Shown here: in pieces, positions 7,486 through 16,665 of the stretch
Position numbering within the stretch: position 1 is the first letter of the stretch
Layout of the letters: every line of letters starts with the position of its first letter
The notes under the pieces: model-generated
Told to the model about the DNA's origin: nothing
Seen by the model: only the letters and a program-made list of their open reading frames with translations
Database searches by the model: none
Made by a program: the position numbers and the translations under genes
Origin: JAZQQB01 sp045628865
GTDB lineage: Bacteria; Bacillota; Clostridia; Lachnospirales; Lachnospiraceae
NCBI GenBank assembly: GCA_045628865.1
Contig: JAZQQB010000064.1
Span: forward strand, 1 to 64,000
Direction: 5' to 3'
DNA length: 64,000 nucleotides

Positions 7486-9810
7486 CTACAGTTTTTTCAA
7501 TTTGGCAAAGGATGCATACATAACCTTGGTCCCTGCAGTGTCGAAATCTACCGTTACCTGATAGTCTCTTGGACCTGGTTCAATCTTTTTCACAGTACCC
7601 TGTTTGTACTTAATATGCGATACTCTGTCTCCTACTTCATATTCTAGTTTCCCGGTTGTCAGCTGTTTTCCAAGTGATACGCCACTCACCTGATTGAAAC
7701 TGTTAGTCGATAAAGCCTCTGCTACTTTTCCCTGGGAGCTCTTCCCATATAGAGATGGTTTCTTTGGAGTAGCCAACGCAGAACCACCAACCATCTGACT
7801 GATGTATGGCTTTGTAGGAGTCACTATCTTCTTAGGCTTTGCAATGCTAGCGCTTGGTTTAAAGCTATAAGATTCCTCCTTCTTTACAGCATCATCTAAA
7901 AGTTCAAGTGGAATCTCTTTTGCAAAGCGACTCATGCTGTTATACTGGGTTTCTCCATTCACCATTCGCTGATGTGCATAGGTTACAGTCAGATCATCCT
8001 TGGCTCTTGTGATACCCACATAAGCAAGTCTTCTTTCTTCTTCAATATCATCTCGATCATCTGACATGATTGACATATAGCTTGGGAACAATCCATCCTC
8101 TAAGCCTGTTAAATAAACATGAGGGAACTCCAATCCCTTAGCACTATGTAAGGTCATCATTAGAACCTTGTTGTCTCCACCATCTACATTATCAATATCA
8201 GCTACCAGTGCCACTTCTTCTAAAAACTCACTTAAAGTCGGCTCATCATGTGTTTCTTCAAACTGTACGATCTTCGACTTCAACTCGTCAATATTGGCCT
8301 TACGATCCTTTAGCTCCTCATCTGTTTCCACATCCATCTGCTCCACATACTCTGTCATAGCCAGAATATCCTTCATCAGATCTGCAATGGAATAATAGGT
8401 AAGCTTACTTCTTAACACTGTGATCATTTCTGTAAACGGCTTGATCTTTGCAGCCGCCTTTCCAAGACTAGCAATATCATCTGCCCTGCAAAGTGCTTCA
8501 TAAAAGCTGATTCCATTAGCATCTGCATAGTCCTGTACCTTCTGGATACTGGTCGCGCCAATTCCTCTTTTTGGTACATTGATAATTCTTCGTACAGCAA
8601 GATCATCTCTTCCGTTATCAACGGTTTTCAAATAGCACAGCAAATCCTTGATTTCTCGTCTTGCATAGAAGTTTACGCCACCAACCACATTGTATGGAAC
8701 GCCCTCTACAACAAATCGTTCCTCTAAAATTCGAGCCTGTGCATTTGTTCTATACAAAATCGCGCAATCCTTAAAATCAACGACTCCTTTTTTCTGCTTT
8801 CTAATAATATCGTCTACAACAAATTCTGCTTCTCCATATGCATTCGGAAATTCCTTTAAATGAATTGGATTTCCATCTCCCTGATCCGTCCAAAGAGCTT
8901 TATCCTTACGTCCTCTGTTGTTTCGAATCACTGCATTGGCTGCATTTAAGATATTCTGTGTAGAACGATAATTCTGCTCGAGCTTGATTACTCTTGCTTC
9001 TGGATAAACCTGTTCAAAATCCAAAATATTTCTGATATTTGCGCCTCTAAACTTATAAATTGACTGATCATCATCACCTACTACGCAAAGATTATGATTA
9101 CCGCTTGCTAACAAGCGGATCAATTCAAACTGTGCTGAGTTGGTATCCTGATACTCATCTACCATAATGTACTGAAAGCGATTCTGATAATACTGTAAGA
9201 CATCCGGACAAGCCTTTAACAGTTCGACAGTCTTTACGATCAGATCATCAAAATCCAGAGCATTGTTGCTTTTTAACACCGCCTGGTACTCTCGATATGC
9301 CTGAGCTATTTTTTTCTTTCGATAATCCCCCATAACACTCATCTCATACTCAAGTGGAGACACCAACTCATCCTTTGCAGATGAAATAGCTGATAACACA
9401 GATCTTTCTTTAAACTGCTTTGTATCAATTTCAAGCTTCTTTAACACATCACGAATCACCTGTTTCTGATCATCAGAATCGTAAATAGTAAAATTAGTCT
9501 CATACCCAATCTTATCAATATATCTTCTAAGAATTCTTACACAGGTAGAATGAAAGGTAGATACCCATATACTTTCAGAGCCAAACCCGACAATCTGATC
9601 CACTCGGTCTCGCATTTCACCAGCAGCCTTATTGGTAAAGGTAATTGCCATAATATTCCATGGATTCACACCCTGCTCTTCGATCAGATATGCAATACGG
9701 TGTGTCAATACTCTTGTCTTACCAGATCCTGCACCTGCAAGAATCAAAAGAGGTCCATCCACATGCATGATGGCTTTTTTCTGCATTTCATTCATATTAT
9801 CTAAATTCAA
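7486..9810 (-). CDS. pcrA: ATP-dependent DNA helicase PcrA
   Basis: About 774 residues. I prefer a TTG start at 9810, because TAGGAGTG lies 8 nt before it and the product then begins at the usual PcrA position. An ATG 9 codons upstream (9837) is the alternative. SF1A helicase motifs are complete: LAGAGSGKTRVL (motif I), TFTNKAAGEMRDR (Ia), VDEYQDTN (II), GDDDQSIYKFRGA (III), LEQNYRST (IV), TLHSAKGLEF (V), VGITRAKDDL (VI). The C-terminal Tudor-like tail (VGDRVSHIKYKQGTV) contacts RNA polymerase in Bacillus PcrA. It is an essential 3'-5' helicase in repair, replication restart and conflict resolution. It appears monocistronic. Confidence 0.95.
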   Translation of the reverse strand: MNLDNMNEMQKKAIMHVDGPLLILAGAGSGKTRVLTHRIAYLIEEQGVNPWNIMAITFTNKAAGEMRDRVDQIVGFGSESIWVSTFHSTCVRILRRYIDKIGYETNFTIYDSDDQKQVIRDVLKKLEIDTKQFKERSVLSAISSAKDELVSPLEYEMSVMGDYRKKKIAQAYREYQAVLKSNNALDFDDLIVKTVELLKACPDVLQYYQNRFQYIMVDEYQDTNSAQFELIRLLASGNHNLCVVGDDDQSIYKFRGANIRNILDFEQVYPEARVIKLEQNYRSTQNILNAANAVIRNNRGRKDKALWTDQGDGNPIHLKEFPNAYGEAEFVVDDIIRKQKKGVVDFKDCAILYRTNAQARILEERFVVEGVPYNVVGGVNFYARREIKDLLCYLKTVDNGRDDLAVRRIINVPKRGIGATSIQKVQDYADANGISFYEALCRADDIASLGKAAAKIKPFTEMITVLRSKLTYYSIADLMKDILAMTEYVEQMDVETDEELKDRKANIDELKSKIVQFEETHDEPTLSEFLEEVALVADIDNVDGGDNKVLMMTLHSAKGLEFPHVYLTGLEDGLFPSYMSIMSDDRDDIEEERRLAYVGITRAKDDLTVTYAHQRMVNGETQYNSMSRFAKEIPLELLDDAVKKEESYSFKPSASIAKPKKIVTPTKPYISQMVGGSALATPKKPSLYGKSSQGKVAEALSTNSFNQVSGVSLGKQLTTGKLEYEVGDRVSHIKYKQGTVKKIEPGPRDYQVTVDFDTAGTKVMYASFAKLKKL

Positions 9811-9956
9811 AATAATCACTCCTAAACTAATATCCATTTCACTTGTAAAACCAGAATCGGACTAATCTTTACGTTCCAAATCGTTTTTACTAAAAACAAA
9901 ATCTATATCCGATTCTATCATATAACCGTCAAAAAAGCACTCATTTTATGATACAT

Positions 9957-9997
9957 AAAAAGTGGACTGACCTTTATTCATTGATCAGTCCACTTTT
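9957..9997 (-). terminator. Terminator of the SPFH-protein gene
   Basis: A 13-bp stem AAAAGTGGACTGA/TCAGTCCACTTTT has a 14-nt loop. The minus strand ends CCACTTTTTATG, about 20 nt after the stop at 10016. Confidence 0.8.
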
Positions 9998-10015
9998 ATT
10001 ATAATTCAATATTTT

Positions 10016-10993
10016 TTATGCTAACTTGTTGCCACAGTTTCCACAGAACTTCATTCCGTTTGTTGCTGTTCCACAATTAGGACAGAATTTAGGAATTTCA
10101 CCTGTTGTATTAGCTGGTGCTGCATTCATTGCCTGATTGTTCATCTGGTTCATCTGATTCATCTGATTCATCATCTGCTGGCCCATTGCCATACCCATCT
10201 GCATGCTTACCATATCAGACGCCATATGATTTGCAGAACCACCTTTGCCCATTGCATCGGCTGCTGCAAACTGGGTATAACGAGTCATATCGCCAACCAT
10301 AGACTGTGCTGCTGCTTTCTCCTGCATCTTTCTGATTTCTTCTGGATATGAGAAGCTTTCAATTCTGAATGCACTTATTGCAATACCATAAGAACGCATC
10401 TGCATATCAAGATCTGTTTCGATACCCTTTGCAATCTTTACAGCATCCATCTGAAGATTGAACATATCATGACCTTCTTTAGAGATCCAGCTCATTAGCA
10501 ACTGATCAAGACTTGCAATGATCAATTCTTTCACATCATCTACTGTATAACGAACCTTTACACCAGCTAATTTATCAATCACTACATGGTAATCAGCAAT
10601 CTTACAGTTAAATGTACCAAAAGCTCTGATTGGAAGTCCACCTGGAAGACCAGCTGCTGGTAAGTTAATAGCATTCTTGGTACCCCATTTTACCATAACT
10701 TCCTTTGTGTTGATAAATAATACTTCTGCACGGATTCCTGAATTAAAACCGAATTTAAATCCCTTCAGTGTTGATAGGAAAGGAATGATCTGTGATTCAA
10801 TGTCATAACGACCTTCCTCTGTAAAAATACCTTCCATTACACCATTGTACATGAAAATGGCATCCTGACCTGGACGAATGATCAATTTAGATCCTTTCTT
10901 GATTTCGTCATTGTTCCATTTATAAAACAGAACCTCTGGATTGGTCTCATTCCATTCTACAACGTTAGAAAGTTCATTTGAAAAAAATCCCAT
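10016..10993 (-). CDS. SPFH-domain protein with C-terminal zinc ribbon (YdjI-like)
   Basis: 325 residues. The SPFH/virion-core-like domain occupies about 20-250. A Met/Gln/Asn-rich linker (repeated MNQMNQM) leads to a zinc ribbon with CPNCG and FCGNCG (about 303-322). In Bacillus the homologous YdjI is encoded with the PspA paralogue YdjF and helps place PspA at the membrane. Here the pspA-like gene is immediately upstream (38-nt gap), so the two probably form one envelope-stress module. No transmembrane segment is visible, so membrane contact would be peripheral. Confidence 0.85.
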   Translation of the reverse strand: MGFFSNELSNVVEWNETNPEVLFYKWNNDEIKKGSKLIIRPGQDAIFMYNGVMEGIFTEEGRYDIESQIIPFLSTLKGFKFGFNSGIRAEVLFINTKEVMVKWGTKNAINLPAAGLPGGLPIRAFGTFNCKIADYHVVIDKLAGVKVRYTVDDVKELIIASLDQLLMSWISKEGHDMFNLQMDAVKIAKGIETDLDMQMRSYGIAISAFRIESFSYPEEIRKMQEKAAAQSMVGDMTRYTQFAAADAMGKGGSANHMASDMVSMQMGMAMGQQMMNQMNQMNQMNNQAMNAAPANTTGEIPKFCPNCGTATNGMKFCGNCGNKLA

Positions 10994-11031
10994 ATACTTA
11001 TACCTCTTCTTTCAATAAAAAATGTATTTTA

Positions 11032-11715
11032 TTACATTCCCATCTGAGCCTTTAATGCTGCAAGTTCATCGTCAACTGCTACTGAGCTTACGCCTTTGTC
11101 ATATTTTGCAGTTAATGCTTCAATAGAACTGTCAACCTTGCTCTGATTTAATTCTGCCATTGCGTTTGCTTCATCTAATCTACGGTTAACCTTAGCTTCC
11201 ATACGATCAAAAGCTGCTAAATGATCGCCTGCACCTTCAATAGAAGAACCTAACTTGTTCATTCTTTCCTGTGTCTCAGCGACTTTCATCTTAGCTTTCA
11301 GTAATTCTTTTCTGGATTTCAATGAAGTAATATCCGCTTCTAACTTATCATGCATCTGACGCATCTTAGCTGCATTATCACAAGCAATTGTATACTGCTG
11401 TAATAATACATCTCGCTTCTCTGATAATTCCTGTTTCTTTGCAAGGAACTGACGAGCTTCATCATCATTACCTGCCATAACAGCGCGCTTTGCATACTCA
11501 CCCATCTTGTTGACTTCTTCATCACACTCATTTAACTTTCTCTGAGCATTCTTTTCTTCAGCCATAACAGATGCTGTTTCAGCCTTTACTTTAGCCATAT
11601 CCTCTTCAAGATTACGAAGATACTGGTCGATCATCTTTTCTGGATCTTCCATCTTATCTAATAATGCGTTAAAGTTTGCTGACATAATGTCCTTAAATCT
11701 CGAAATAATTCCCAT
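11032..11715 (-). CDS. pspA: PspA/IM30 family membrane-stress protein
   Basis: 227 residues from the ATG at 11715, preceded by AGGAGG; the in-frame extension upstream has no ribosome site and is rejected. The sequence is almost wholly helical with the family start MGIISRFKDIMSANFNALLD (an amphipathic membrane-binding helix) and long coiled coils through ~200. PspA/IM30/Vipp1 proteins are ESCRT-III-like: they polymerise on stressed membranes and limit proton leak. The SPFH/zinc-ribbon gene downstream is its usual partner. Confidence 0.9.
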   Translation of the reverse strand: MGIISRFKDIMSANFNALLDKMEDPEKMIDQYLRNLEEDMAKVKAETASVMAEEKNAQRKLNECDEEVNKMGEYAKRAVMAGNDDEARQFLAKKQELSEKRDVLLQQYTIACDNAAKMRQMHDKLEADITSLKSRKELLKAKMKVAETQERMNKLGSSIEGAGDHLAAFDRMEAKVNRRLDEANAMAELNQSKVDSSIEALTAKYDKGVSSVAVDDELAALKAQMGM

Positions 11716-11900
11716 TGGTATCCTCCTAAAATTCACTGAAAAATCGTTCTCTCGGTCATATGTAACCATTTGCTCATTATTATAACTGATTCTACCCGAA
11801 ATCTCAATCTTTTCTGTTAAAACAAACCTGGCTCTTTTGTTTTGTAATCTATATACGTTCACCAAATGTTATTTTGTTGGTTTATTTGATAATTTCTCTT

Positions 11901-12581
11901 TTATTTTCTATTTACTGTAATAGAACCGAATGATAAATGATGCAAAAGTTCCTCATCCACCTGGATAGAATAAGTGGCCTTTAACTGCTCATAATATTCG
12001 CCCTCAACATCCAGCTCTAATGCACTGATTCCTTCTTCTGTAAAAGATTTCAGATATTCATGCACCATAGAAACCTGCAACGCCTGTTCTAAAAAAGCCT
12101 CTTCGGAAAGTCCTACTGCATCTAACTGTTCCTTAGTAAAACAGGAAAGCTGTTCATAGCCTTCCTGTTCCATAGTTTCTAATTCTTCCTTGGAAAACTG
12201 GTAAGCATTATCCTGCATTAATTTCAAGTAAATATGATCTCGCATGCAATAATTGACTGCTGCTTCCTTTGATAATTCTCTGATGTATCCGACCTCACCA
12301 TAGGTCCCAATATAAAGATTCCAATAATTAGTCGGATTCTCTGAATCATAGATACAGGCATCCACCTGGGTATCCCTCTCCATCAAAAGAATATAATAAC
12401 CAAATTCACGAAGTGTTATTTGCTCATCATCAATGGAAATCACTGCATCCTCCAAATGCTTTTCATAGGAGAATCTTGTAACTGTATTGTACACAAACAG
12501 TCCTGCTCCAATAAGCACAAAAACACTAAAAAAAATCACTACAACAATCAAGTTCTTTTTACCGGTTTTCTTTTTTTCCAT
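11901..12581 (-). CDS. Membrane-anchored SurA/PrsA N-domain-like protein, no PPIase domain
   Basis: 226 residues. An N-terminal Lys-rich stretch and one membrane segment (about 11-31, LIVVVIFFSVFVLIGAGLFV) are followed by an extracellular, Glu-rich helical domain. The pattern SIDDEQITLREFGYYILLMER resembles the chaperone N-domain of SurA/PrsA proteins, but no parvulin domain follows. The start lies 2 nt after the trpS stop, so it is translationally coupled to trpS. Function is unassigned; a holdase-like role outside the membrane is inference. Confidence 0.75.
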   Translation of the reverse strand: MEKKKTGKKNLIVVVIFFSVFVLIGAGLFVYNTVTRFSYEKHLEDAVISIDDEQITLREFGYYILLMERDTQVDACIYDSENPTNYWNLYIGTYGEVGYIRELSKEAAVNYCMRDHIYLKLMQDNAYQFSKEELETMEQEGYEQLSCFTKEQLDAVGLSEEAFLEQALQVSMVHEYLKSFTEEGISALELDVEGEYYEQLKATYSIQVDEELLHHLSFGSITVNRK

Positions 12582-12583
12582 TC

Positions 12584-13675
12584 TTAATCCTGTCTTTCGT
12601 ATTTCAAAGCCTGTGATTTAATCAGTTCCTCATCATCGAAATAGTTGATCTTCATAGCTGCCTTTACATCATGAAGTGTTGCTGCAGCTGTTTCTCTGGC
12701 AGCATCGCTACCTTTTTTCAGAATGTTATATACTTCTGGAATATCCTTTTCCCATTCTTTTCTTCTTGCTCTGATTGGGGCTAATTCTTCTTGTAATACT
12801 GCATTTAAGAATTTCTTTACCTTAACATCTCCAAGGCCACCACGCGTATAATGATCCTTTAATTCCTGTAAATTCTGGTAATCTGGAAGATATTCAGCAA
12901 AATGCTCCTGTTTAGAAAATGCATCCAAATAGGTGAATACTGAGTTTCCTTCTACCTGTCCTGGATCTGACACCTTTAAGTGGTTAGGGTCAGTGTACAT
13001 ACTCATAACCTTTGTACGAACTTCTTCTTCTGTATCAGATAAGTAAATACAGTTACCTAAAGATTTGCTCATTTTAGCCTTACCATCTGTACCTGGAAGT
13101 CTTAAACAAGCCTTATTATCTGGCAAAAGAATCTCTGGCTCAACCAATGCCTCCCCATATACAGAATTGAACTTACGGACGATTTCCTTACACTGTTCCA
13201 GCATTGGGAGCTGATCTTCACCAACTGGAACTGTTGTCGCTTTAAATGCTGTGATATCAGCAGCCTGGCTGATTGGATATGTAAAGAAGCCTACTGGAAT
13301 ACTTGCTTCAAAGTTACGCATCTGAATCTCTGACTTAACAGTAGGATTACGCTGCAATCTAGACACTGTAACAAGATTCATATAATAAAAAGAAAGCTCT
13401 GTTAATTCCTGAATCTGACTCTGTACAAACAAAGTTGATTTTGTTGGATCAAGTCCAACTGATAAATAGTCAAGAGCTACTTCAATAATGTTCTGTCTAA
13501 CCTTCTCCGGGTTATCTGCGTTATCAGTAAGTGCCTGTGCATCTGCGATCATAATAAAGATCTTGTCAAACTCTCCAGAGTTCTGTAACTCTACTCTTCT
13601 TCTTAAGGAACCAACATAATGTCCTACGTGTAATCTTCCTGTTGGTCTGTCACCTGTCAAAATAATCTTGCTCAT
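12584..13675 (-). CDS. trpS: Tryptophanyl-tRNA synthetase
   Basis: 363 residues, class I synthetase. The HIGH-type motif is RLHVGHYVGS (about 14-23) and the KMSKS loop is AKMSKSLGN (about 204-212), with DAQALTD in the active site. It charges tRNA-Trp in the cytosol. It lies behind a T-box leader with a UGG specifier and a consensus promoter, so tryptophan starvation should raise expression. The gene downstream (membrane SurA-like) is coupled, and pspA/SPFH follow, possibly by read-through. Confidence 0.96.
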   Translation of the reverse strand: MSKIILTGDRPTGRLHVGHYVGSLRRRVELQNSGEFDKIFIMIADAQALTDNADNPEKVRQNIIEVALDYLSVGLDPTKSTLFVQSQIQELTELSFYYMNLVTVSRLQRNPTVKSEIQMRNFEASIPVGFFTYPISQAADITAFKATTVPVGEDQLPMLEQCKEIVRKFNSVYGEALVEPEILLPDNKACLRLPGTDGKAKMSKSLGNCIYLSDTEEEVRTKVMSMYTDPNHLKVSDPGQVEGNSVFTYLDAFSKQEHFAEYLPDYQNLQELKDHYTRGGLGDVKVKKFLNAVLQEELAPIRARRKEWEKDIPEVYNILKKGSDAARETAAATLHDVKAAMKINYFDDEELIKSQALKYERQD

Positions 13676-13729
13676 TCTATCCTCTTCTCCATTTCCTTAG
13701 TCATGCACAAAAACAATATTATAAACGAA

Positions 13730-13945
13730 AAAAACCTTATCCACAAAGGATAAGGTTTATACTCATTGCCACCATTGTTTCTTGCATACCATCATATGCT
13801 ACCTTGATAACGGTAAGGTGCCGTCAACGCCTACTAAGAAAAATCCCTTCAGGTTGCCCTCATAAGTCCATTCGATAAACCATCCTCTACTGCTTCCCAC
13901 CATCTGCAGCTCTCTGTAAGAATCAAAATCAATCTACTTCTCTTA
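13730..13945 (-). promoter_or_regulatory. T-box riboswitch of trpS (tryptophan specifier)
   Basis: Read on the minus strand: stem I contains GCTGCAGATGGTGGGAAGC, typical of T-box leaders. GAATGGACTTATG holds UGG (13868-13870) followed by A, as a Trp specifier should. The T-box/antiterminator bulge is AATGGTGGCAA (13766-13776). An 11-bp terminator follows, AAACCTTATCC/GGATAAGGTTT (13732-13758), with TTTT after it. Uncharged tRNA-Trp would pair with the bulge and stop termination. Confidence 0.88.
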
Positions 13946-13968
13946 ATCATCGGTTTTCATATAAAATT

Positions 13969-13997
13969 AGTATAGTGATTTCGTATAAAAAAGTCAA
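13969..13997 (-). promoter_or_regulatory. Promoter of the trpS T-box transcript
   Basis: TTGACT (13992-13997), 17 nt, TATACT (13969-13974) on the minus strand, just upstream of T-box stem I. Confidence 0.8.
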
Positions 13998-14052
13998 CTA
14001 TTTTATCATTTTAGTACTATTTTTTGTTAATATGTGATACAATGATGCTCGT

Positions 14053-14099
14053 GGTGTTTTACACCAATGTTTAAGGGATGAATCCCTGCAATATGGAGG
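14053..14099 (+). promoter_or_regulatory. Leader hairpins and ribosome site of the acidic membrane protein gene
   Basis: Two short perfect stems, GGTGT/ACACC (14053-14065) and AGGGAT/ATCCCT (14074-14087), are followed by GGAGG (14095-14099) 9 nt before the ATG. A TACAAT -10 lies at 14037-14042. The ~430-nt stretch 13676-14108 is otherwise filled by the divergent T-box and its promoter. Confidence 0.45.
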
Positions 14100-14108
14100 A
14101 AAAGAAGT

Positions 14109-14513
14109 ATGAGTAAAGAAAAAATGGACCGCTATAAAGCAGCCAAAGCAAACAAAGAAGAAATCAGAAAGAAACAAAAAAGAACAAAAACATTTACCAT
14201 TTTAGCATGGATCATTATTCCGCTTGCTATCATTGGTTTACTTGTATGGGGCATCTATACAATCAATCATCCAAAGGTTGAAACAATCAACTATGACCTC
14301 AATGAATTCACAACCGAAACTGGTGATATGTCACAATATGGCAGCGACATCACTGAAACCTTCTATGATGTTGAAGATTTCATCAATGCAACAGATGAAT
14401 CCGTTGTTGAAGAAACTGCTGATGCAGCTGACGCTGAACAGTCTGACGATGAAGCTGACGCAGCAGAAGAAAACGCTGAACAGCCTGCTGAAGATGCTAC
14501 TGTAAATGAATAA
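14109..14513 (+). CDS. Small single-pass membrane protein with acidic Ala-rich tail
   Basis: 134 residues. A Lys/Arg-rich N-terminus (about 1-26, KKQKRTKTF) is cytosolic by the positive-inside rule. One membrane segment covers about 27-49 (ILAWIIIPLAIIGLLVWGIY), followed by an Asp/Glu/Ala-rich extracellular tail with repeats such as DEADAAEENAEQPAED. I do not recognise the family. It is monocistronic and divergent from the trpS T-box, with its own terminator. It shares its overall design (basic N-terminus, one helix, acidic tail) with the protein at 7040. Confidence 0.8.
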   Translation: MSKEKMDRYKAAKANKEEIRKKQKRTKTFTILAWIIIPLAIIGLLVWGIYTINHPKVETINYDLNEFTTETGDMSQYGSDITETFYDVEDFINATDESVVEETADAADAEQSDDEADAAEENAEQPAEDATVNE

Positions 14514-14527
14514 TCAAATGAACATAG

Positions 14528-14564
14528 AAATGGAGAGGTCACTTTAGTGGTTCCTCTCCATTTT
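14528..14564 (+). terminator. Intrinsic terminator after the 134-residue membrane protein
   Basis: Stem AAATGGAGAGG/CCTCTCCATTT with a TTTTATTTT tail on the plus strand. It lies between the convergent ends of this gene and pepT. Confidence 0.85.
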
Positions 14565-14571
14565 ATTTTCC

Positions 14572-15795
14572 CTATTCTGCGTATGCCTTCACAATAGATA
14601 ACAAGATTTCAACAATAGTTCTCATATCTTCCACGCAGGCGAACTCATTCTTTCCATGGAAATTCTCTCCACCTGTGCAAAGATTTGGGCAAGGAAGTCC
14701 CATGAAGGATAATCTTGCACCATCTGTACCGCCTCTGATTGGCATTACCTCTGGTGTAACGCCATTCTCTAACATAGCCTTTTTCGCATTTTCAACCAAA
14801 TGCATATGAGGCACTAGTTCCTCTTTCATATTGAAATAGCTGTCTTTGATCTGTACTTCAAAAATGTTTTCCTTGTATTTTTTATTTAAATAATCCGCTG
14901 CATCTTGAAAAGCTGCTTTTTTCTCTTCAAATAAAGTTCTGTCATGATCACGAATGATATAATGTGCACTTGCTTCTTCTTCTGTTCCATTTAACTCACA
15001 AAGGTGATAAAAGCCTTCATACATTTCAGTTGCTTCCGGACACTGATTTGCTGGTAACAAACCATGAAATTCCATAGCAAGTGTAAGAGCATTTTTCATG
15101 ATATTCTTTGCACTTCCAGGATGAACACTCTTACCATGAACAATCAGCTTTGCACCTGCTGCATTAAAGTTCTCATAAGAAAGATCTCCGATTCCGCCAC
15201 CATCAACGGTGTATGCGAAATCTGCACCAAAAGCATTTACATCAAAGAAATCTACACCACGGCCAACCTCCTCATCTGGAGTAAATCCAATACAGATTTT
15301 ACCATGTTTGATGCTTGTATCATTCATCAATCTCTCTGCCAAAGCCATAATTTCTGAAATACCGGCTTTATCATCTGCACCAAGTAATGTAGTACCATCT
15401 GTTACAATCAAGCTCTTGCCTGTATACTTACTTAAAAACGGAAATTCCTTCACACTTGTTACAATATTTTTCTCAGAATTTAAAACAATATCCTCCCCAT
15501 CATAGTGTTCAATGATACGAGGCTTTACGTTGGCACCTGAAATAGCTGGTGAAGTATCCATATGAGAGATAAAGCCAATTGCCTTCGCTCCCTCTACATT
15601 CGATGGAATAGATGCATAAATATAGTTATGTGTTTCATCCCATCTCACATCATTGATGCCCATCTGTTTCAATTCTTCAATCAAGATTTTTGCTAAATCC
15701 TTTTGTTTTTCTGTACTAGGAACCGCTTCCTGCTCATCCTTGGATTCTGTATCTATCTTCACATATCTTAAAAACTTATCAATAACATCTTCCAT
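14572..15795 (-). CDS. pepT: Peptidase T (tripeptide aminopeptidase)
   Basis: 407 residues, M20B metallopeptidase of full length. Zinc and catalytic motifs are visible: GFISHMDTSPA, LLGADDKAG, FTPDEEVGRGVD, and GGTDGARLSFMGLP near the C-terminus. The dimerisation lid lies between (about 205-310). It releases the N-terminal residue of tripeptides in the cytosol as the last step of peptide use. It is monocistronic on the minus strand and convergent with the plus-strand gene at 14109. Confidence 0.95.
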   Translation of the reverse strand: MEDVIDKFLRYVKIDTESKDEQEAVPSTEKQKDLAKILIEELKQMGINDVRWDETHNYIYASIPSNVEGAKAIGFISHMDTSPAISGANVKPRIIEHYDGEDIVLNSEKNIVTSVKEFPFLSKYTGKSLIVTDGTTLLGADDKAGISEIMALAERLMNDTSIKHGKICIGFTPDEEVGRGVDFFDVNAFGADFAYTVDGGGIGDLSYENFNAAGAKLIVHGKSVHPGSAKNIMKNALTLAMEFHGLLPANQCPEATEMYEGFYHLCELNGTEEEASAHYIIRDHDRTLFEEKKAAFQDAADYLNKKYKENIFEVQIKDSYFNMKEELVPHMHLVENAKKAMLENGVTPEVMPIRGGTDGARLSFMGLPCPNLCTGGENFHGKNEFACVEDMRTIVEILLSIVKAYAE

Positions 15796-15849
15796 GGTCT
15801 ATCCTCATCTTTCTTACTTGACTAACAGACTACCTTCTGACTAGTCTTT

Positions 15850-16476
15850 TTATTTTTTATCTTTTTTTTCATCAGTCTTTTGTGGAGCAAAAAAACCATC
15901 TAAAAGTTTCTCAATCAGCAGTTTCTTCACATACACATCTATTCCAAGCAATGTGATAAACGAAAAAATTTGTAAAAGATCCCTTTCTTTTTCATCTTCA
16001 ACCTCATGAAAAGTTTCCTTTGCAGTTGCAAACTTCTCAGTGATATCCCCCTTTAATTTCTCAATCTCTGAAGGTTCTAACTGAAATACCTCTGTATATA
16101 TTTTCTGAAAATCGATACTTCCTGTTCCATCAAAATATTCTTCCGTTAATGGCTTAAGCATGGTCTGAATATCATTGATTGATAAAATATTCTTTGCATA
16201 ATAGATTATGATCAGAATCAAGATATGCTCTCTGGAATATTTCTTTTTCACAGGTGGTGGCAAAAGATCATTCTTCGCATAATTATTGATCATTGTCTTC
16301 GTCAGGATCTTATCCTCCTCCGGGAAACGGGTCGCCTGCTTTAGCTTACTCTCCATAAAGGTTGTTACCTGATCCATATACATATCAATATTGGGTATAT
16401 CTCTTGGTTTGATATAAGAAATCCGTCCGAAACTCTCTATAATACTATTCAATAGATTTTCTGTATCAATTGTCAT
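15850..16476 (-). CDS. DUF1836 family protein
   Basis: 208 residues. It matches the DUF1836 (YkrK-like) family: a MerR-like helix-turn-helix region (about 55-105, MINNYAKNDLLPPPVKKKYSREH), then a helical segment with INDIQTMLKPL, and a Lys-rich end. In MerR-like proteins the segment KYSREHILILIIIYY would be part of the winged helix, so it may bind DNA; no target is known to me. It is divergent from the YerC gene, with a shared ~190-nt control region. Confidence 0.8.
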   Translation of the reverse strand: MTIDTENLLNSIIESFGRISYIKPRDIPNIDMYMDQVTTFMESKLKQATRFPEEDKILTKTMINNYAKNDLLPPPVKKKYSREHILILIIIYYAKNILSINDIQTMLKPLTEEYFDGTGSIDFQKIYTEVFQLEPSEIEKLKGDITEKFATAKETFHEVEDEKERDLLQIFSFITLLGIDVYVKKLLIEKLLDGFFAPQKTDEKKDKK

Positions 16477-16565
16477 AATCCCTCTCTCCTAAACCCCTAG
16501 AACTCTCAAGGCTCATTATATCCTAACGAATCTATATTTGCAACATTCGAAAAGTTTTACTTTAC

Positions 16566-16645
16566 TTTACTTTATGAAAGTACTATGATACAATAGTCGT
16601 GACAGGTTACTTTAAAATTTTACAGTAGTAAAGTGACGATATAAT
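16566..16645 (+). promoter_or_regulatory. Tandem promoters and TrpR-type operator of the YerC gene
   Basis: P1 is TTTACT (16566-16571), 17 nt, TACAAT (16589-16594). P2 is TTTACA (16619-16624), 15 nt, TATAAT (16640-16645). An inverted repeat GTTACTTTA (16606-16614)/TAAAGTGAC (16629-16637) brackets the P2 -35, and TTTAC repeats in tandem lie just upstream. This layout suits autoregulation by the TrpR-like product. Confidence 0.5.
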
Positions 16646-16665
16646 GAATAGTCTGAGGTAAAAAC

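Noticed and set aside
11716..11865. N-terminal extension of the PspA protein
   Set aside because: No ribosome site, while AGGAGG precedes the internal ATG that begins the conserved PspA N-terminus.
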